From Paenibacillus pasadenensis DSM 19293 (lineage in GTDB: Bacteria; Bacillota; Bacilli; Paenibacillales; Paenibacillaceae), in the NCBI RefSeq assembly GCF_000422485.1, contig NZ_AULW01000051.1, positions 1 to 64,000 of the forward strand: a stretch of DNA of 64,000 bases, given 5' to 3'. The notes under the pieces were generated by a model. That model was not told the origin of the DNA, did no database searches, and worked only from the letters and a program-made list of their open reading frames with translations. A program made the translations under genes and the position numbers. The stretch's first letter is position 1; the number at the start of each line of letters is the position of its first letter. Shown here in pieces: positions 1-12,960 of the stretch.

Positions 1-70
1 TCCGCTCGACTTGCATGTATTAGGCACGCCGCCAGCGTTCGTCCTGAGCCAGGATCAAACTCTCCATAAA
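1..70 (-). rRNA. rrs: 16S ribosomal RNA, 5' end (partial)
   Basis: Read on the minus strand, the first 70 bases give the conserved 5' end of bacterial 16S rRNA: the GAGTTTGATCCTGGCTCAG motif (the 27F primer site), then ACGAACGCTGGCGGCGTGCC and the start of the TACATGCAAGTCGAGCG segment. Transcription runs leftward out of the window, so only the first few dozen nucleotides are present. The exact mature 5' end near position 70 is estimated by analogy with Firmicute 16S genes, which begin close to TTTATGGAGAG. The operon is transcribed away from the origin, like its neighbours gyrA and gyrB. Confidence 0.97.
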
Positions 71-119
71 GGTAGTTCGATGACTCATTTATAATGCTGA
101 CTTGCTTCACTCGTTGTTC

Positions 120-134
120 AGTTTTCAAAGAACA
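120..134 (-). promoter_or_regulatory. rrn leader conserved element (boxA / processing region)
   Basis: The minus strand reads TGTTCTTTGAAAACT, the conserved leader motif found before Firmicute 16S genes. It contributes to antitermination (boxA) and to the processing stem formed with the sequence downstream of 16S. It lies between the promoter and the 16S 5' end, as expected. Confidence 0.7.
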
Positions 135-177
135 AATTCGCTTTGTTTCCGTCCCGCCTCTCAGCGGCGACTTAGAT

Positions 178-207
178 AATATATCACGCCCGCCTAGAAC
201 ATTGCAA
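178..207 (-). promoter_or_regulatory. rRNA operon promoter
   Basis: On the minus strand a -35 TTGCAA (202-207) and a -10 TATATT (178-183) are separated by 18 bases. They sit about 110 bases upstream of the 16S 5' end, where a Firmicute rrn promoter is expected. An A-rich stretch upstream (around 210-255) could act as an UP element. The spacing and position support it; no second tandem promoter is obvious. Confidence 0.75.
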
Positions 208-255
208 CCCTTTTTTTCATTCTTTTCGATTTCTTTTTCGCTCAAGCATGGAAGC

Positions 256-286
256 AAAAAAGCCCGGAGCTTTTCGCTCCGGACTT
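256..286 (-). terminator. Rho-independent terminator of the HD-GYP gene
   Basis: On the minus strand an AGTCCGGAGC / GCTCCGGGCT hairpin with a five-base loop is followed by TTTTTT. It begins just after the HD-GYP stop codon, so it should insulate that gene from the rRNA promoter further left. Confidence 0.8.
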
Positions 287-289
287 CAG

Positions 290-1354
290 TCAATGGCTGA
301 TGCATTCATCAATATAAAGCTGCCTCTCCACCGAGAGATTGACGATCGTGCCTGACACGGACACCCAAGGACGAATCGGCGCCGTCCGGTCCGTAAAGAC
401 GATTTCTCCGATCCTGCCGTCGCTCAGACGGACGAGGCTGCCGTTCTGGAACTGAGTCGCCTTTTCGATGAACTTGCGGACCGATCCCGGATCCAGGCTG
501 CCGAAGGCGTCCTTCTCGATCTGCTCGAGCACGACATAGGGCGACATGGCGGGACGATAGGCCCGATCCAGCGTCATGGCGTGGAAAATATCCGCAATCG
601 CGACAAGCTTGGCGTAGCGATGGATATTGTCCGCGCCGAGCCCGAGCGGATATCCGCTGCCATCCACCCGCTCGTGATGCTGCAGAGCCGACAGCTTGAC
701 CCCCTCGTTGAGCGCGGCGATCGGCTTGAGCAGCTGATAGCCGTTCAACGTATGCCGCTTCATCTCTTCCTGCTCCGAGGCGCTGAGGACGCCGGGCTTC
801 ATCAGGATGTCCCGATCCAGCTTGACGTTGCCGATGTCGTGGAGCAGTCCGGCGAGCGCTACCTGCATCCAGTCCTTTTGCGGGAGATCGGTCCACTGGG
901 CTAGCCGGTAACAGGTCAAGGCGGACAACACGCTGCTATGGAAATAGAAGTCTTCCCGGCTCGCTTGCCGCGGCCGGAAGGCGAGCACCTGATAGTCCGC
1001 GCTATGAGCAAGCAGCCTCTCGAGCTGGGTCCGCAGCGAGAGCAGCGGCAGGGCGTCGCCGCCTGCAACGAGCGCGTAAGCTTTTCGCAGCTGTGCGGCC
1101 ATCTCTTCGTACTCCGCATGCAGCGCGCTCCTCGCCGCCGGCGCCGCTGCCGCCGCAGCCTCGGATGCGGCGGCCGGAGACGTCTCCTCGCCGCGATCCA
1201 CGCTGACCTGCTGCACGAGGAAAGCCGTCAAAATATCGAGTTCCCTTAGCGTAATGACGCGCCCTTTGTGGAAAAGGACGCTGCCTAGAGGCGTCAGCAC
1301 ATCTTGCGAGACTACATCGCCCGGCTTCAGCAACGACCGATCCACTATTGGCAT
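290..1354 (-). CDS. HD-GYP domain protein (putative cyclic-dinucleotide phosphodiesterase)
   Basis: 354 residues. An Ala-rich linker (about residues 57-78) separates an N-terminal region of about 55 residues from the catalytic part. The HD dyad lies in LLHDIGN (His172-Asp173), followed by HHERVDGSGYP (residues 226-236), which holds the HHExxDGxGYP signature. Such domains hydrolyse c-di-GMP or related dinucleotides; the metal-binding residues look intact, so activity is plausible but not shown. The C-terminal 50 residues (about 300-354) form a small beta-rich extension. The ATG at 1354 follows a good ribosome site (AGGAGGAGCTTCC). It lies 35 bases after gyrA in the same direction and is probably co-transcribed with it. 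The family is sure; the substrate is an inference. Confidence 0.88.
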   Translation of the reverse strand: MPIVDRSLLKPGDVVSQDVLTPLGSVLFHKGRVITLRELDILTAFLVQQVSVDRGEETSPAAASEAAAAAAPAARSALHAEYEEMAAQLRKAYALVAGGDALPLLSLRTQLERLLAHSADYQVLAFRPRQASREDFYFHSSVLSALTCYRLAQWTDLPQKDWMQVALAGLLHDIGNVKLDRDILMKPGVLSASEQEEMKRHTLNGYQLLKPIAALNEGVKLSALQHHERVDGSGYPLGLGADNIHRYAKLVAIADIFHAMTLDRAYRPAMSPYVVLEQIEKDAFGSLDPGSVRKFIEKATQFQNGSLVRLSDGRIGEIVFTDRTAPIRPWVSVSGTIVNLSVERQLYIDECISH

Positions 1355-1389
1355 GGAAGCTCCTCCTGAGTCATCGCGATCGCGGCCCC

Positions 1390-3888
<2,499 letters not shown>

Positions 3889-4093
3889 ACTTACCTCCTG
3901 TGCGGTCAGGCCTCCAAGCGGCTCTGGCCTGATGATCGCGGCCCGCCTCGCTCGCTGTCCGATCTTATCTGTGTGGCACAAAAAGCGGACAAATAAACGT
4001 CGGGACCGTCGAAAAATAGGTGGATGCCGTGCTCCATCCGTTCGCGAAATCCATAAAATAAGACGATGGATCGCGGATAGGACAATACAGTCT

Positions 4094-4102
4094 ATTATAG
4101 CA
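4094..4102 (-). promoter_or_regulatory. gyrA promoter (extended -10)
   Basis: The minus strand reads TGCTATAAT: a perfect -10 TATAAT (4094-4099) with the TG of an extended -10 one base upstream. No strong -35 is present, as is common for extended -10 promoters. The start point would be near 4087, about 200 bases before gyrA. The stretch 3889-4209 between gyrA and the YheC gene otherwise holds no gene I recognise. Confidence 0.6.
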
Positions 4103-4209
4103 TTGATTGATCGCTTACGATATCGGAATTTGCACTAATATCCGGAAGCCGAACCGCCGAAAGCGGCGGAACGGCGCGCTTTTCGGAGACAAGGAAGGAT
4201 GAGGAACGG

Positions 4210-4968
4210 TTGGCTATCCAACGGGTTGTGAGCAAGCAGAGAAAGACGGAGGTCCTGCTGCAGTCGGAGAAGCTCTCGCTCCATGTGCCGGACACGAGAG
4301 TCTACACGAAAGACTCGCTGAAGGCGATGCTTGACCAATACGGCATGCTGTATATCAAGCCGGATTCCGGCACCTTCGGCAACGGCGTCATCAAGGTGCA
4401 GAAGCTCGAAGAAGGCGGCTACCGGTTCCAAAGCGGCACCCGCGTCCAAACGCATGCCGCCTACGATGCGATGTTCCAGTCGCTGGAGCGCATCCGGCCG
4501 AAAAAGCGCTATCTGGCGCAGAAGGGGATCCATCTGCTCCGGCACCGCAACCGCCGCTTCGACCTGCGCGTCATGGTGCAGCGGAACCCGGCCGGCGCCT
4601 GGGAGACGACCGGCATCATCGGCAGGCTGAGCCACCCGTCGAAAATTGTCACCAACTACCACAGCGGAGGCACGATCACGCCGTTCGAGACGCTTCTGGG
4701 CAGCCATATGGACGCCGCCGCGCAGAAGGAGTTCCGCAGCCGCCTCGAGAAGCTCGGCGTCCAGACGGGCGAGCAGCTGGCGACGCGCTGGCCGCGCCTG
4801 AAGGAGATCGGGCTCGACGTCGCCGTGGATACGGCGTTGAAGCCGTGGATCCTGGAAGTGAACACGAAGCCGGATCCGTATATTTTCCGCAAGCTGCAGG
4901 ACAAGGGGATCTTCCGCCGGATGCGGCGCTATGCCGCCGCTTACGCGCCGAAGCGCAGCGCCCGCTGA
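4210..4968 (+). CDS. YheC/YheD family ATP-grasp protein (spore-coat associated family)
   Basis: 252 residues. The sequence matches the ATP-grasp fold of the YheC/YheD family: MLYIKPDSGTFGNGVIKV for the nucleotide-binding lysine region, FDLRVMVQRN in the middle, and the metal/ATP end motif WILEVNTKPDP near residue 215. B. subtilis members are associated with the spore coat; the reaction they catalyse is not established. I chose the TTG at 4210, which follows GAGGAACGG at good spacing; no ATG fits better. The gene sits on the opposite strand to gyrA and gyrB and is the only head-on gene in the left arm. It shares a bidirectional terminator with gyrB. Family placement is good; the product's job is unknown. 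Confidence 0.82.
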   Translation: MAIQRVVSKQRKTEVLLQSEKLSLHVPDTRVYTKDSLKAMLDQYGMLYIKPDSGTFGNGVIKVQKLEEGGYRFQSGTRVQTHAAYDAMFQSLERIRPKKRYLAQKGIHLLRHRNRRFDLRVMVQRNPAGAWETTGIIGRLSHPSKIVTNYHSGGTITPFETLLGSHMDAAAQKEFRSRLEKLGVQTGEQLATRWPRLKEIGLDVAVDTALKPWILEVNTKPDPYIFRKLQDKGIFRRMRRYAAAYAPKRSAR

Positions 4969-5000
4969 GGGCGGACGGCCGCTCCGGACCGATAGGTCCG

Positions 5001-5040
5001 AAAAAAGAGAGCCGGCTCGGGATCGCTCCGGGCCGGCTTT
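5001..5040. terminator. Bidirectional terminator between YheC-family gene and gyrB
   Basis: An AGCCGGC / GCCGGCT stem lies between the convergent stop codons. On the minus strand it is followed by CTCTTTTTT, a good T-run for gyrB; on the plus strand by TTTGCTTT, weaker but usable for the ATP-grasp gene. Confidence 0.65.
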
Positions 5041-5055
5041 GCTTTGCGGTTTGCG

Positions 5056-7297
<2,242 letters not shown>

Positions 7298-7364
7298 CTC
7301 CTTCACGCTCCTCTATGCAAAGCCCCGCTAGGAGGCAGAATCGCCAAGAAAGGGCTGAGGCGGC

Positions 7365-8474
7365 CTATTGGGTGACCTTGCCGCCTTCAACCCGGTAGAT
7401 GCCCGCGTCGGACAGCCGGCTCGTATTGACGCTCTCCAGCCCCGTCGCGGTTATGAATGTCTGGACCTTGCCCTGGAACGTCTCGATCAGCTGCGTCTGA
7501 CGGTGCTGGTCGAGCTCCGACAGCACGTCGTCGAGCAGCAGCAGCGGGTATTCGCCGATCTCTTCGCGAATGAGCTCCAGCTCCGCCAGCTTGAGCGAGA
7601 GCGCCGTCGTGCGCTGCTGCCCCTGAGAGCCGTATACCTGCGCCTCCTTGCCGTTGATGAAGAAGGCCAGATCGTCGCGGTGAGGGCCCGCAAGCGTAAC
7701 GCCGCGGCGGATTTCCTGATCTTTTACCTGGGTTAACTTTATCATAAATTGCTCGAATAAAACAGATTCTTCTTCGTCCGCGCCGATGTCGAACGACGGA
7801 CGGTACTCGATCGACAGCTCCTCGCTCCCGGCTGTGATGCCGGAATGGATGGCGGCCGCCCACGTCTTCAGCTTTTCTATGAATTGTTGCCTCTTTTTCA
7901 TGATTTTAACACCATGCTCCGCAAGCTGCAGGTCCCATACCTCCAGCAGCCCCGGCTTGACGCCGGAAGGTCCCGTCGATTTGAGGTAATTGTTGCGCTG
8001 CACGAGCACCTTGCCGTACTGCTGCAGCGTATGCAGGTAGCCCGGCTGCACCTGGCCGATCTCCATGTCCAGGAAGCGCCGGCGGATGCCCGGAGTCCCC
8101 TTGACGATCTCGAGATCCTCGGGAGCGAACATGACGACGTTGAGCGTGCCGACAAAGCCGCTCAGCTTGCGCTGCTCGAGCCCGTTGACCCGGGCTTTTT
8201 TGCCTTGGGCGGAATAGGCGAGATCGAGCGTCACGCGGCCGTAGCGCTTGTCCACCTCGCCGTGCACCGACGCTTCCTTGCCGTTCCAGCCGATCAGCTC
8301 CCGGTCCTTGGCGGTGCGATGCGATTTCGTCAGCGCAAGCGCGAAGATCGATTCCAGCAAATTCGTCTTGCCTTGGGCGTTGGGGCCGATGAACAGATTC
8401 ACCTTGCGGTCCGTCTCGAGCTCCAGCTGCTCGTAGTTGCGATAGTTGCGAAGCGCGATCACATTCAGGAACAC
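7365..8474 (-). CDS. recF: DNA replication and repair protein RecF
   Basis: 369 residues. RecF is an SMC-like ATPase that helps load RecA at gaps with RecO and RecR. The Walker A motif GPNAQGKTNLLES lies near residues 30-42, the ABC-like signature region is around YGSQGQQRTTALSLKLAELE, and the Walker B is LLLLDDVLSELD. It starts with GTG at 8474 after AGGGGGCT. It lies between yaaA and remB as in Bacillus, in the dnaA direction. Length and motifs are typical. Confidence 0.97.
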   Translation of the reverse strand: MFLNVIALRNYRNYEQLELETDRKVNLFIGPNAQGKTNLLESIFALALTKSHRTAKDRELIGWNGKEASVHGEVDKRYGRVTLDLAYSAQGKKARVNGLEQRKLSGFVGTLNVVMFAPEDLEIVKGTPGIRRRFLDMEIGQVQPGYLHTLQQYGKVLVQRNNYLKSTGPSGVKPGLLEVWDLQLAEHGVKIMKKRQQFIEKLKTWAAAIHSGITAGSEELSIEYRPSFDIGADEEESVLFEQFMIKLTQVKDQEIRRGVTLAGPHRDDLAFFINGKEAQVYGSQGQQRTTALSLKLAELELIREEIGEYPLLLLDDVLSELDQHRQTQLIETFQGKVQTFITATGLESVNTSRLSDAGIYRVEGGKVTQ

Positions 8475-8532
8475 CGCTCAGCCCCCTGTCTTGAAATGTC
8501 CGCCCCAGGCGGACAGCGCCGTCGGCACAGGT

Positions 8533-8748
8533 TCACGTTCTCTGAACCTTGAAGCTGCCGAAGCCGTCCACCTCTACGGTGTCGCCGTCGTACAGCTTAC
8601 GTCCGCGCCGGTTGTCGGGCTCGCCGTTGATGACGACCTTCGTTTCCTGGAGGAAGAACTTGGCCTGGCCTCCGGAATCGATGCAGTCGGACAGCTTGAG
8701 AAACTGGCCCAGCGCGATGTAGTCGGTCTTGATCGTAATCGTGGTCAT
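8533..8748 (-). CDS. yaaA: S4-domain protein YaaA (RlbA family)
   Basis: 71 residues. It is a single S4 RNA-binding domain: IKTDYIALGQFLKLSDCI, then GGQAKFFLQETKVVINGEP with the conserved R-G-K-L-Y-D-G-D end. The gene lies between dnaN and recF in nearly all Bacillales and is implicated in late 50S assembly. The ATG at 8748 fits the family N-terminus. A hairpin terminator separates it from dnaN, so it may be read only in part from the dnaA-dnaN promoter. Confidence 0.93.
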   Translation of the reverse strand: MTTITIKTDYIALGQFLKLSDCIDSGGQAKFFLQETKVVINGEPDNRRGRKLYDGDTVEVDGFGSFKVQRT

Positions 8749-8805
8749 CGTGGATGCCTCCTGCGTGATGGGATGGGAAAAGAGGGAGAGCGCAGCGGCG
8801 CATGG

Positions 8806-8835
8806 AAAAGGCGGGCGACCGGAAGGTCGCCCGCC
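8806..8835 (-). terminator. Terminator/attenuator after dnaN
   Basis: On the minus strand a perfect 11-bp stem (GGCGGGCGACC paired to GGTCGCCCGCC around a four-base loop) is followed by TTTTCC, just after the dnaN stop. The T-run is short, so it probably attenuates rather than blocks readthrough into yaaA-recF. Confidence 0.6.
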
Positions 8836-8860
8836 GTGTGCCGCCGCCGCCGCGGAAAAT

Positions 8861-10003
8861 TCAGTTGGTCGTGCGGTAAGGCAGGATGATGTATTGGCTG
8901 TTGTCGTGGTCCGCGGGGCGGATGATGATCGGGCTCATCGCGCCGGTGAAGCTGATGACGAGCTGCTCGCTGTCGATGACCTTGAGCGTGTCGAGCATGT
9001 ATTTGGAGTTGAACGCGATCCGCAGCGGCTCGCCGCTTTGGCGGATCACCTCGAGCTGCTCCGTGACCCGTCCGAGCTCCGAGGAGCTGGAGGAGATCTC
9101 GATCGTTCCGTTCTCGAGGGTGACGATACGCACGATGTTCGTCTTTTCCTCGCGGGACATCAGGTAGGCGCGCTCCATCGCGTCGATCAGCTTGCGCGTC
9201 TCGAGGACGAGTTCTGTTTTGAACGACTGCGGAATAATCTTGGAGGTATCGGGATAAGTGCCGTCGAGCATGCGGCTGTAGAACAGCGTATGGCCGAGGC
9301 GGAACAGCACCTGGTTGCTGGCGACGACGATATCGACGAGGCCGGCTCCATCGGGCACGAGCTTCGACAGCTCGACCATCGTCTTGGCGGCGATGACGAC
9401 ATTGCTCAGCCGGTAGCCGTCAGGAGTGTCGACGCGGGAAATCCGGCTCGCGAGCCGGTGCCGGTCCGTCGCGACGAACTTGAGCTCGCCTTCGATCAGG
9501 TTCCAGAGCAGTCCCGTCAGCACCGGCGTCTGCTCGCTCGTCGAAGCGCAGAAGACGGTCTGGCGGACCATCGCCTTGAGCAGGTCGCCGGGCAGCTGCA
9601 GCACTTCGTTCTCCTCGATGGACGGAAGCACGGGGAATTCCTCCGGATCCAGGCCGACCATCTGGATGTCGGTCGAGCCGGAGCGGATCATCGTCTGATA
9701 GTTGTCGCCGACCTCGATCTGGACGTCCTCCGCCGGCAGCTTGCGGATGATTTCGACAAAAAACTTAGCCGGCATGACGACGCTGCCCGGCTTGTCGACC
9801 TTGGCGATGACGGTCTCGTCCGTTTCGGCAGGAATGAAGCTCTGGATGGAGATGTCCGTGTCGCTTGCCGTAAGCGTGACTCCCTGATGGGTCACGTCGA
9901 ACTTGATGCCTCCGAGAATCGGGATGGCGGGGCGGACCGAGGCGGCCTTGGCGACTTGCTGGATGGCGTCGTTGAGTTCGTTTTTCGAGATGGTAAGTTT
10001 CAT
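8861..10003 (-). CDS. dnaN: DNA polymerase III beta sliding clamp
   Basis: 380 residues, the standard clamp length. It forms the ring-shaped dimer that tethers DNA polymerase III to DNA. The protein shows the three-fold clamp repeat pattern, starting MKLTISKNELNDAIQQVAKA and ending with the usual ...ILPYRTTN tail. The ATG at 10003 has AAGGAGGA six bases upstream; an in-frame extension to 10033 is not supported. It follows dnaA with the second half of oriC between them. Confidence 0.98.
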   Translation of the reverse strand: MKLTISKNELNDAIQQVAKAASVRPAIPILGGIKFDVTHQGVTLTASDTDISIQSFIPAETDETVIAKVDKPGSVVMPAKFFVEIIRKLPAEDVQIEVGDNYQTMIRSGSTDIQMVGLDPEEFPVLPSIEENEVLQLPGDLLKAMVRQTVFCASTSEQTPVLTGLLWNLIEGELKFVATDRHRLASRISRVDTPDGYRLSNVVIAAKTMVELSKLVPDGAGLVDIVVASNQVLFRLGHTLFYSRMLDGTYPDTSKIIPQSFKTELVLETRKLIDAMERAYLMSREEKTNIVRIVTLENGTIEISSSSSELGRVTEQLEVIRQSGEPLRIAFNSKYMLDTLKVIDSEQLVISFTGAMSPIIIRPADHDNSQYIILPYRTTN

Positions 10004-10069
10004 GCGTTCCTCCTTGAGCGGCTTGGGCGGCACTCGTCCTTGGGGTTCAACCTGCGGCGGAGCCGTACT

Positions 10070-10200
10070 TTTTTTAGATGATGTTTAGTTAAAAGAAAAA
10101 AGCAGTAGTAGCCGTAGGTGCGGTGAATATGTGGATAAGCCCGCCAAAGGGGGATGCGACAAGCCTATCCACATGTGTACAGCTTGTGCATAGGCTTGTC
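10070..10200. other. oriC, dnaA-dnaN part (basal unwinding system)
   Basis: This spacer has, left to right: an A/T-rich stretch (about 10070-10100), TAG triplets (10106-10108, 10109-10111 and, out of register, 10115-10117), a short GC-rich stretch, a perfect DnaA box TGTGGATAA (10130-10138), then boxes CTATCCACA (10165-10173) and TGTGCATAG (10185-10193). In B. subtilis the unwinding region lies in the same spacer and needs DnaA-trio triplets next to GC-rich DNA and DnaA boxes, so this is very likely where strands separate. Confidence 0.82.
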
Positions 10201-10228
10201 GGTTCTTGTCCCTTTTTCGGGGATAAGA

Positions 10229-11581
10229 TTACATATGATTTTTGACTTTTTCCGTCAGGTTCTGAATGACCTTGAACAGCTCCTGGTCCAGCTTGAGCTG
10301 CTTGGAGATCTTCTCGTGCGCGTGGATGACGGTCGTATGGTCGCGGCCGCCGAAAGCCTCGCCGATCTTGGGCAGCGAGTAGTCCGTCAGCTCGCGCGAG
10401 AGATACATGGCGATCTGCCGCGGATAGGCGACCGCTTTGGTGCGCTTGCGGGCCTTGAATTCCTCGAGCTTGAGGCCGTAGAACTCGCCGACGCGCTGCT
10501 GGATGTCATGGATCGTAATCATCTTGGGACGGCTGGACGGGATGATGTCCTTGAGCGCCTCCGCAGCCAGATGCGAGCTGATGTCCTCGTTGATGAGGCT
10601 GCTGTAGGCGACGACGCGGATGAGCGCGCCTTCGAGCTCGCGGATGTTCGTGTCGATCTGATTGGCGATGTACACCATCGCCTCGTTCGGGATGTCCAGG
10701 TTTTCCGCCTTCGCCTTTTTGCGGAGGATGGCGATCCTTGTCTCCAGATCGGGCGGCTGGATATCGGTGATGAGGCCCCATTCGAAGCGGGAGCGCAGCC
10801 GCTCCTCGAGCGTCGGGATCTCCTTGGGCGTGCGGTCGCTGGAGATGACGATCTGCTTGCGCTCCTCGTGCAGGGCGTTGAACGTGTGGAAAAATTCCTC
10901 CTGCGTGCCGTCCTTGCCGGCGAGGAACTGGATGTCGTCGATCAGCAGGACGTCGATGTTGCGGTACTTGTTGCGGAAGCTCTCGCCGCGGTTGTCGCGG
11001 ATCGCGTTGATGAATTCGTTGGTGAACTTCTCCGAGGAGATGTACATCACTTTCGTGCTCGGGTTGTGCTCCAGGATGTAATGGCCGATCGCATGCATCA
11101 AGTGGGTCTTGCCGAGGCCGACGCCGCCGTAGAGGAACAGCGGATTGTAGGCTTTGGCCGGCGCCTCGGCGACAGCCAGCGATGCGGCGTGCGCGAAGCG
11201 GTTGTTCGCCCCGATGACGAACGTGTCGAATGTGTATTTGGGATTGAGCATATGCGAAAAGGTCTCTCCCGGCACGGCCGGAGCCGGCTTGACGGGCGGC
11301 TGGGCCGGAGTCGCGGGCTCGGGCGGCCGGTTCTCTTCGATGACGAACCGGATATCGACGGATTTGCCGACGAAGTCGGACACCGTCGAACGGACGAGCT
11401 TCGTGTAGCGGCTCTCCAGCCATTCCACCGCGAACGTTGTCGGCGCCGTGACGACAAGCTGTCCTTCATCCGAGAAATTGGCTTTCGTCGCCTTGAACCA
11501 AGTGTCGAAGCTCGGTTTGCTCAATTTGGTCTGGATGATTGACAGCACTTGCTGCCACAAATCAACGGTATGGCTGTCCAC
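10229..11581 (-). CDS. dnaA: Chromosomal replication initiator protein DnaA
   Basis: 450 residues. DnaA binds boxes in oriC and melts the origin as an ATP-bound filament. Domain I starts [23 protein letters not shown]; a Pro-rich domain II linker (around residues 92-106) follows. The AAA+ domain has Walker [11 protein letters not shown] and Walker [10 protein letters not shown]. Domain IV ends with the DnaA signature [15 protein letters not shown]. It begins with GTG at 11581, with GGAG nine bases upstream. Boxes on both sides of the gene imply autoregulation, as in Bacillus. Confidence 0.98.
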   Translation of the reverse strand: MDSHTVDLWQQVLSIIQTKLSKPSFDTWFKATKANFSDEGQLVVTAPTTFAVEWLESRYTKLVRSTVSDFVGKSVDIRFVIEENRPPEPATPAQPPVKPAPAVPGETFSHMLNPKYTFDTFVIGANNRFAHAASLAVAEAPAKAYNPLFLYGGVGLGKTHLMHAIGHYILEHNPSTKVMYISSEKFTNEFINAIRDNRGESFRNKYRNIDVLLIDDIQFLAGKDGTQEEFFHTFNALHEERKQIVISSDRTPKEIPTLEERLRSRFEWGLITDIQPPDLETRIAILRKKAKAENLDIPNEAMVYIANQIDTNIRELEGALIRVVAYSSLINEDISSHLAAEALKDIIPSSRPKMITIHDIQQRVGEFYGLKLEEFKARKRTKAVAYPRQIAMYLSRELTDYSLPKIGEAFGGRDHTTVIHAHEKISKQLKLDQELFKVIQNLTEKVKNHM

Positions 11582-12220
11582 TGACGGTCACTCCTATCCC
11601 TGTTGGTACGATGGCAAAACCTGATGCCGCTATGCTAGTCGATTCTATTGGGGTAAGCCGCTCATCCATCCACAGATGCAGGGACTTGTTGATGAAGGTT
11701 ATACAGAGGGGGATTATGTTGTTCACATTCTTATCCACAGGCTGTTGATAAATCAAGCCGTCATTGCTCTCCGTCCACAACAAAAACAAATCTATCATAG
11801 CAAAAGAAAGGCTCTATTTCAACGCGTGGCGGAATATTATCCACAATCGCTACTGCTTGTGTATAAGAGTTATCTACAGCACAAGATATTGTTAACAGCT
11901 TGTGCGCAGGTTCGACAGCAGGCGCCAAATCTCTTTTTTATTATGCACATGTTACTAAATTGCGACGCTTCCCGACCCGTTCCTCGGTTATCCACATCCA
12001 TTTAGATGAAGGGAGCGGGCTGCGGACGGGAAGAGCGGAGCCCTGGAGGTGGTGGACGATCGAGATGCCGGTTGACTTCGCGGGCGTGAAATGGTTAAAT
12101 GGAAAAAGGCGTTTTTACTTGGGCACGGACGAACAGATCGCTCGTCCAGCCGTTCCGCGGCTTCGCGCCGAGGAGCAGCCGAGTTGGACGAACGACCTTT
12201 AAAGCGGGGAGGTGCATGTA
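11582..12220. other. oriC, rpmH-dnaA part (DnaA-box region)
   Basis: No gene lies here. DnaA boxes are TTATCCACA at 11731-11739, 11837-11845 and 11988-11996; TTATGCACA at 11941-11949; reversed TGTGTATAA at 11858-11866; and weaker TTATCTACA at 11870-11878, TTATACAGA near 11699 and CATCCACAG near 11668. The stretch is AT-rich compared with the genes around it. It corresponds to the upstream half of a bipartite Bacillus-type origin and also contains the dnaA promoter, which I could not place with confidence. The rpmH promoter is at its right edge. Confidence 0.85.
12072..12100 (+). promoter_or_regulatory. rpmH-rnpA promoter
   Basis: TTGACT (12072-12077) and TTAAAT (12095-12100) are 17 bases apart, about 120 bases before rpmH. 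The -35 is near-consensus and the -10 is moderate. Confidence 0.6.
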
Positions 12221-12355
12221 ATGAGACCGACTTTCAAACCGAACGTGAGCAAGCGCAAGAAGGTTCACGGCTTCCGTAAGCGGATGAGCTCGAAAAACGG
12301 CCGCAAAGTATTGGCTGCACGCCGTCAGAAGGGCCGCGCCAAGCTGAGCGCGTAA
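12221..12355 (+). CDS. rpmH: 50S ribosomal protein L34
   Basis: 44 residues, exactly the usual length, starting [18 protein letters not shown] and ending [10 protein letters not shown]. The basic, Arg/Lys-rich composition and the invariant [11 protein letters not shown] segment identify L34, a small structural protein of the large subunit. GGGGAGGTG precedes the ATG. It is the first gene right of the origin, followed by rnpA as in nearly all bacteria, with a hairpin between them. Confidence 0.97.
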   Translation: MRPTFKPNVSKRKKVHGFRKRMSSKNGRKVLAARRQKGRAKLSA

Positions 12356-12423
12356 GCTCTTTTCCTTCATAAAAGCGGCTTAGCCGCTTCAAAGCGAGAA
12401 TGAACGATAGTTCTGGCTTGTGG

Positions 12424-12453
12424 AAAAAAGACCACCTGGCGTGGTCTTTTTTT
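12424..12453 (+). terminator. Terminator/attenuator between rpmH and rnpA
   Basis: AAGACCAC and GTGGTCTT form a stem around a five-base loop, followed by a run of T. It probably lowers rnpA expression relative to the abundant L34. Confidence 0.8.
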
Positions 12454-12510
12454 CGTAAGGCAGCGCATATGGCGCCGAGCGGCGCCGAAAACTCATGGAG
12501 TCGGTGAACG

Positions 12511-12855
12511 ATGCAAAGAAAATGGCGCCTCAGAAGGCGCGAGGATTTTGCCCGGACGTACCGGGGCGGGAAGTCCTTCGCCAACGGCCAGTTCGTCGTC
12601 TACTGGTCGCGGCAGCCGATTGCCGAGCCGTTCCGGCTCGGCATCTCCGCCAGCAAAAAAATCGGCAACGCCGTCGTCCGCAACCGGATGCGCCGCGTCT
12701 TGAAGGAAATCGTGCGCAAGCATGCCGACCGGATCTGCGAGCGGACCGACATGATCCTGATCGTCCGCGCGGGCGCGGTCGGCAAGCCGACCGAGGAATT
12801 GGAAAAGAACGTGCTCCACGTCCTTCGCAAAGCGGGATTGCTGAAGCCGCGGTGA
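12511..12855 (+). CDS. rnpA: Ribonuclease P protein component
   Basis: 114 residues. It is the protein subunit of RNase P, which helps the catalytic RNA trim tRNA 5' leaders. The signature is visible in LGISASKKIGNAVVRNRMRRVLKEI with the RNR motif; the N-terminus RRREDFARTYRGGKSF is also typical. It begins at ATG 12511, shortly after a GGAG-containing stretch. It sits between rpmH and yidC in the usual order. Confidence 0.96.
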   Translation: MQRKWRLRRREDFARTYRGGKSFANGQFVVYWSRQPIAEPFRLGISASKKIGNAVVRNRMRRVLKEIVRKHADRICERTDMILIVRAGAVGKPTEELEKNVLHVLRKAGLLKPR

Positions 12856-12891
12856 AAGCTCTTTTCCGAGGCGCAGAGCCGGACGGGCTTG

Positions 12892-12920
12892 TTTCTTTGC
12901 CCCTTTTTGTATGGTATAGT
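12892..12920 (+). promoter_or_regulatory. yidC promoter
   Basis: An extended -10, TGG before TATAGT (12915-12920), lies 40 bases before yidC. A weak -35 TTTCTT is at 12892-12897 with 17-base spacing. Confidence 0.6.
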
Positions 12921-12960
12921 TTAGGTTGAATCGCGACAGGCTGTCAGAGAGGAGATTTAC

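Noticed and set aside
12495-12929. A 144-codon plus-strand frame overlapping rnpA
   Set aside because: Out of frame with rnpA, which carries the RNR motif and full family similarity.
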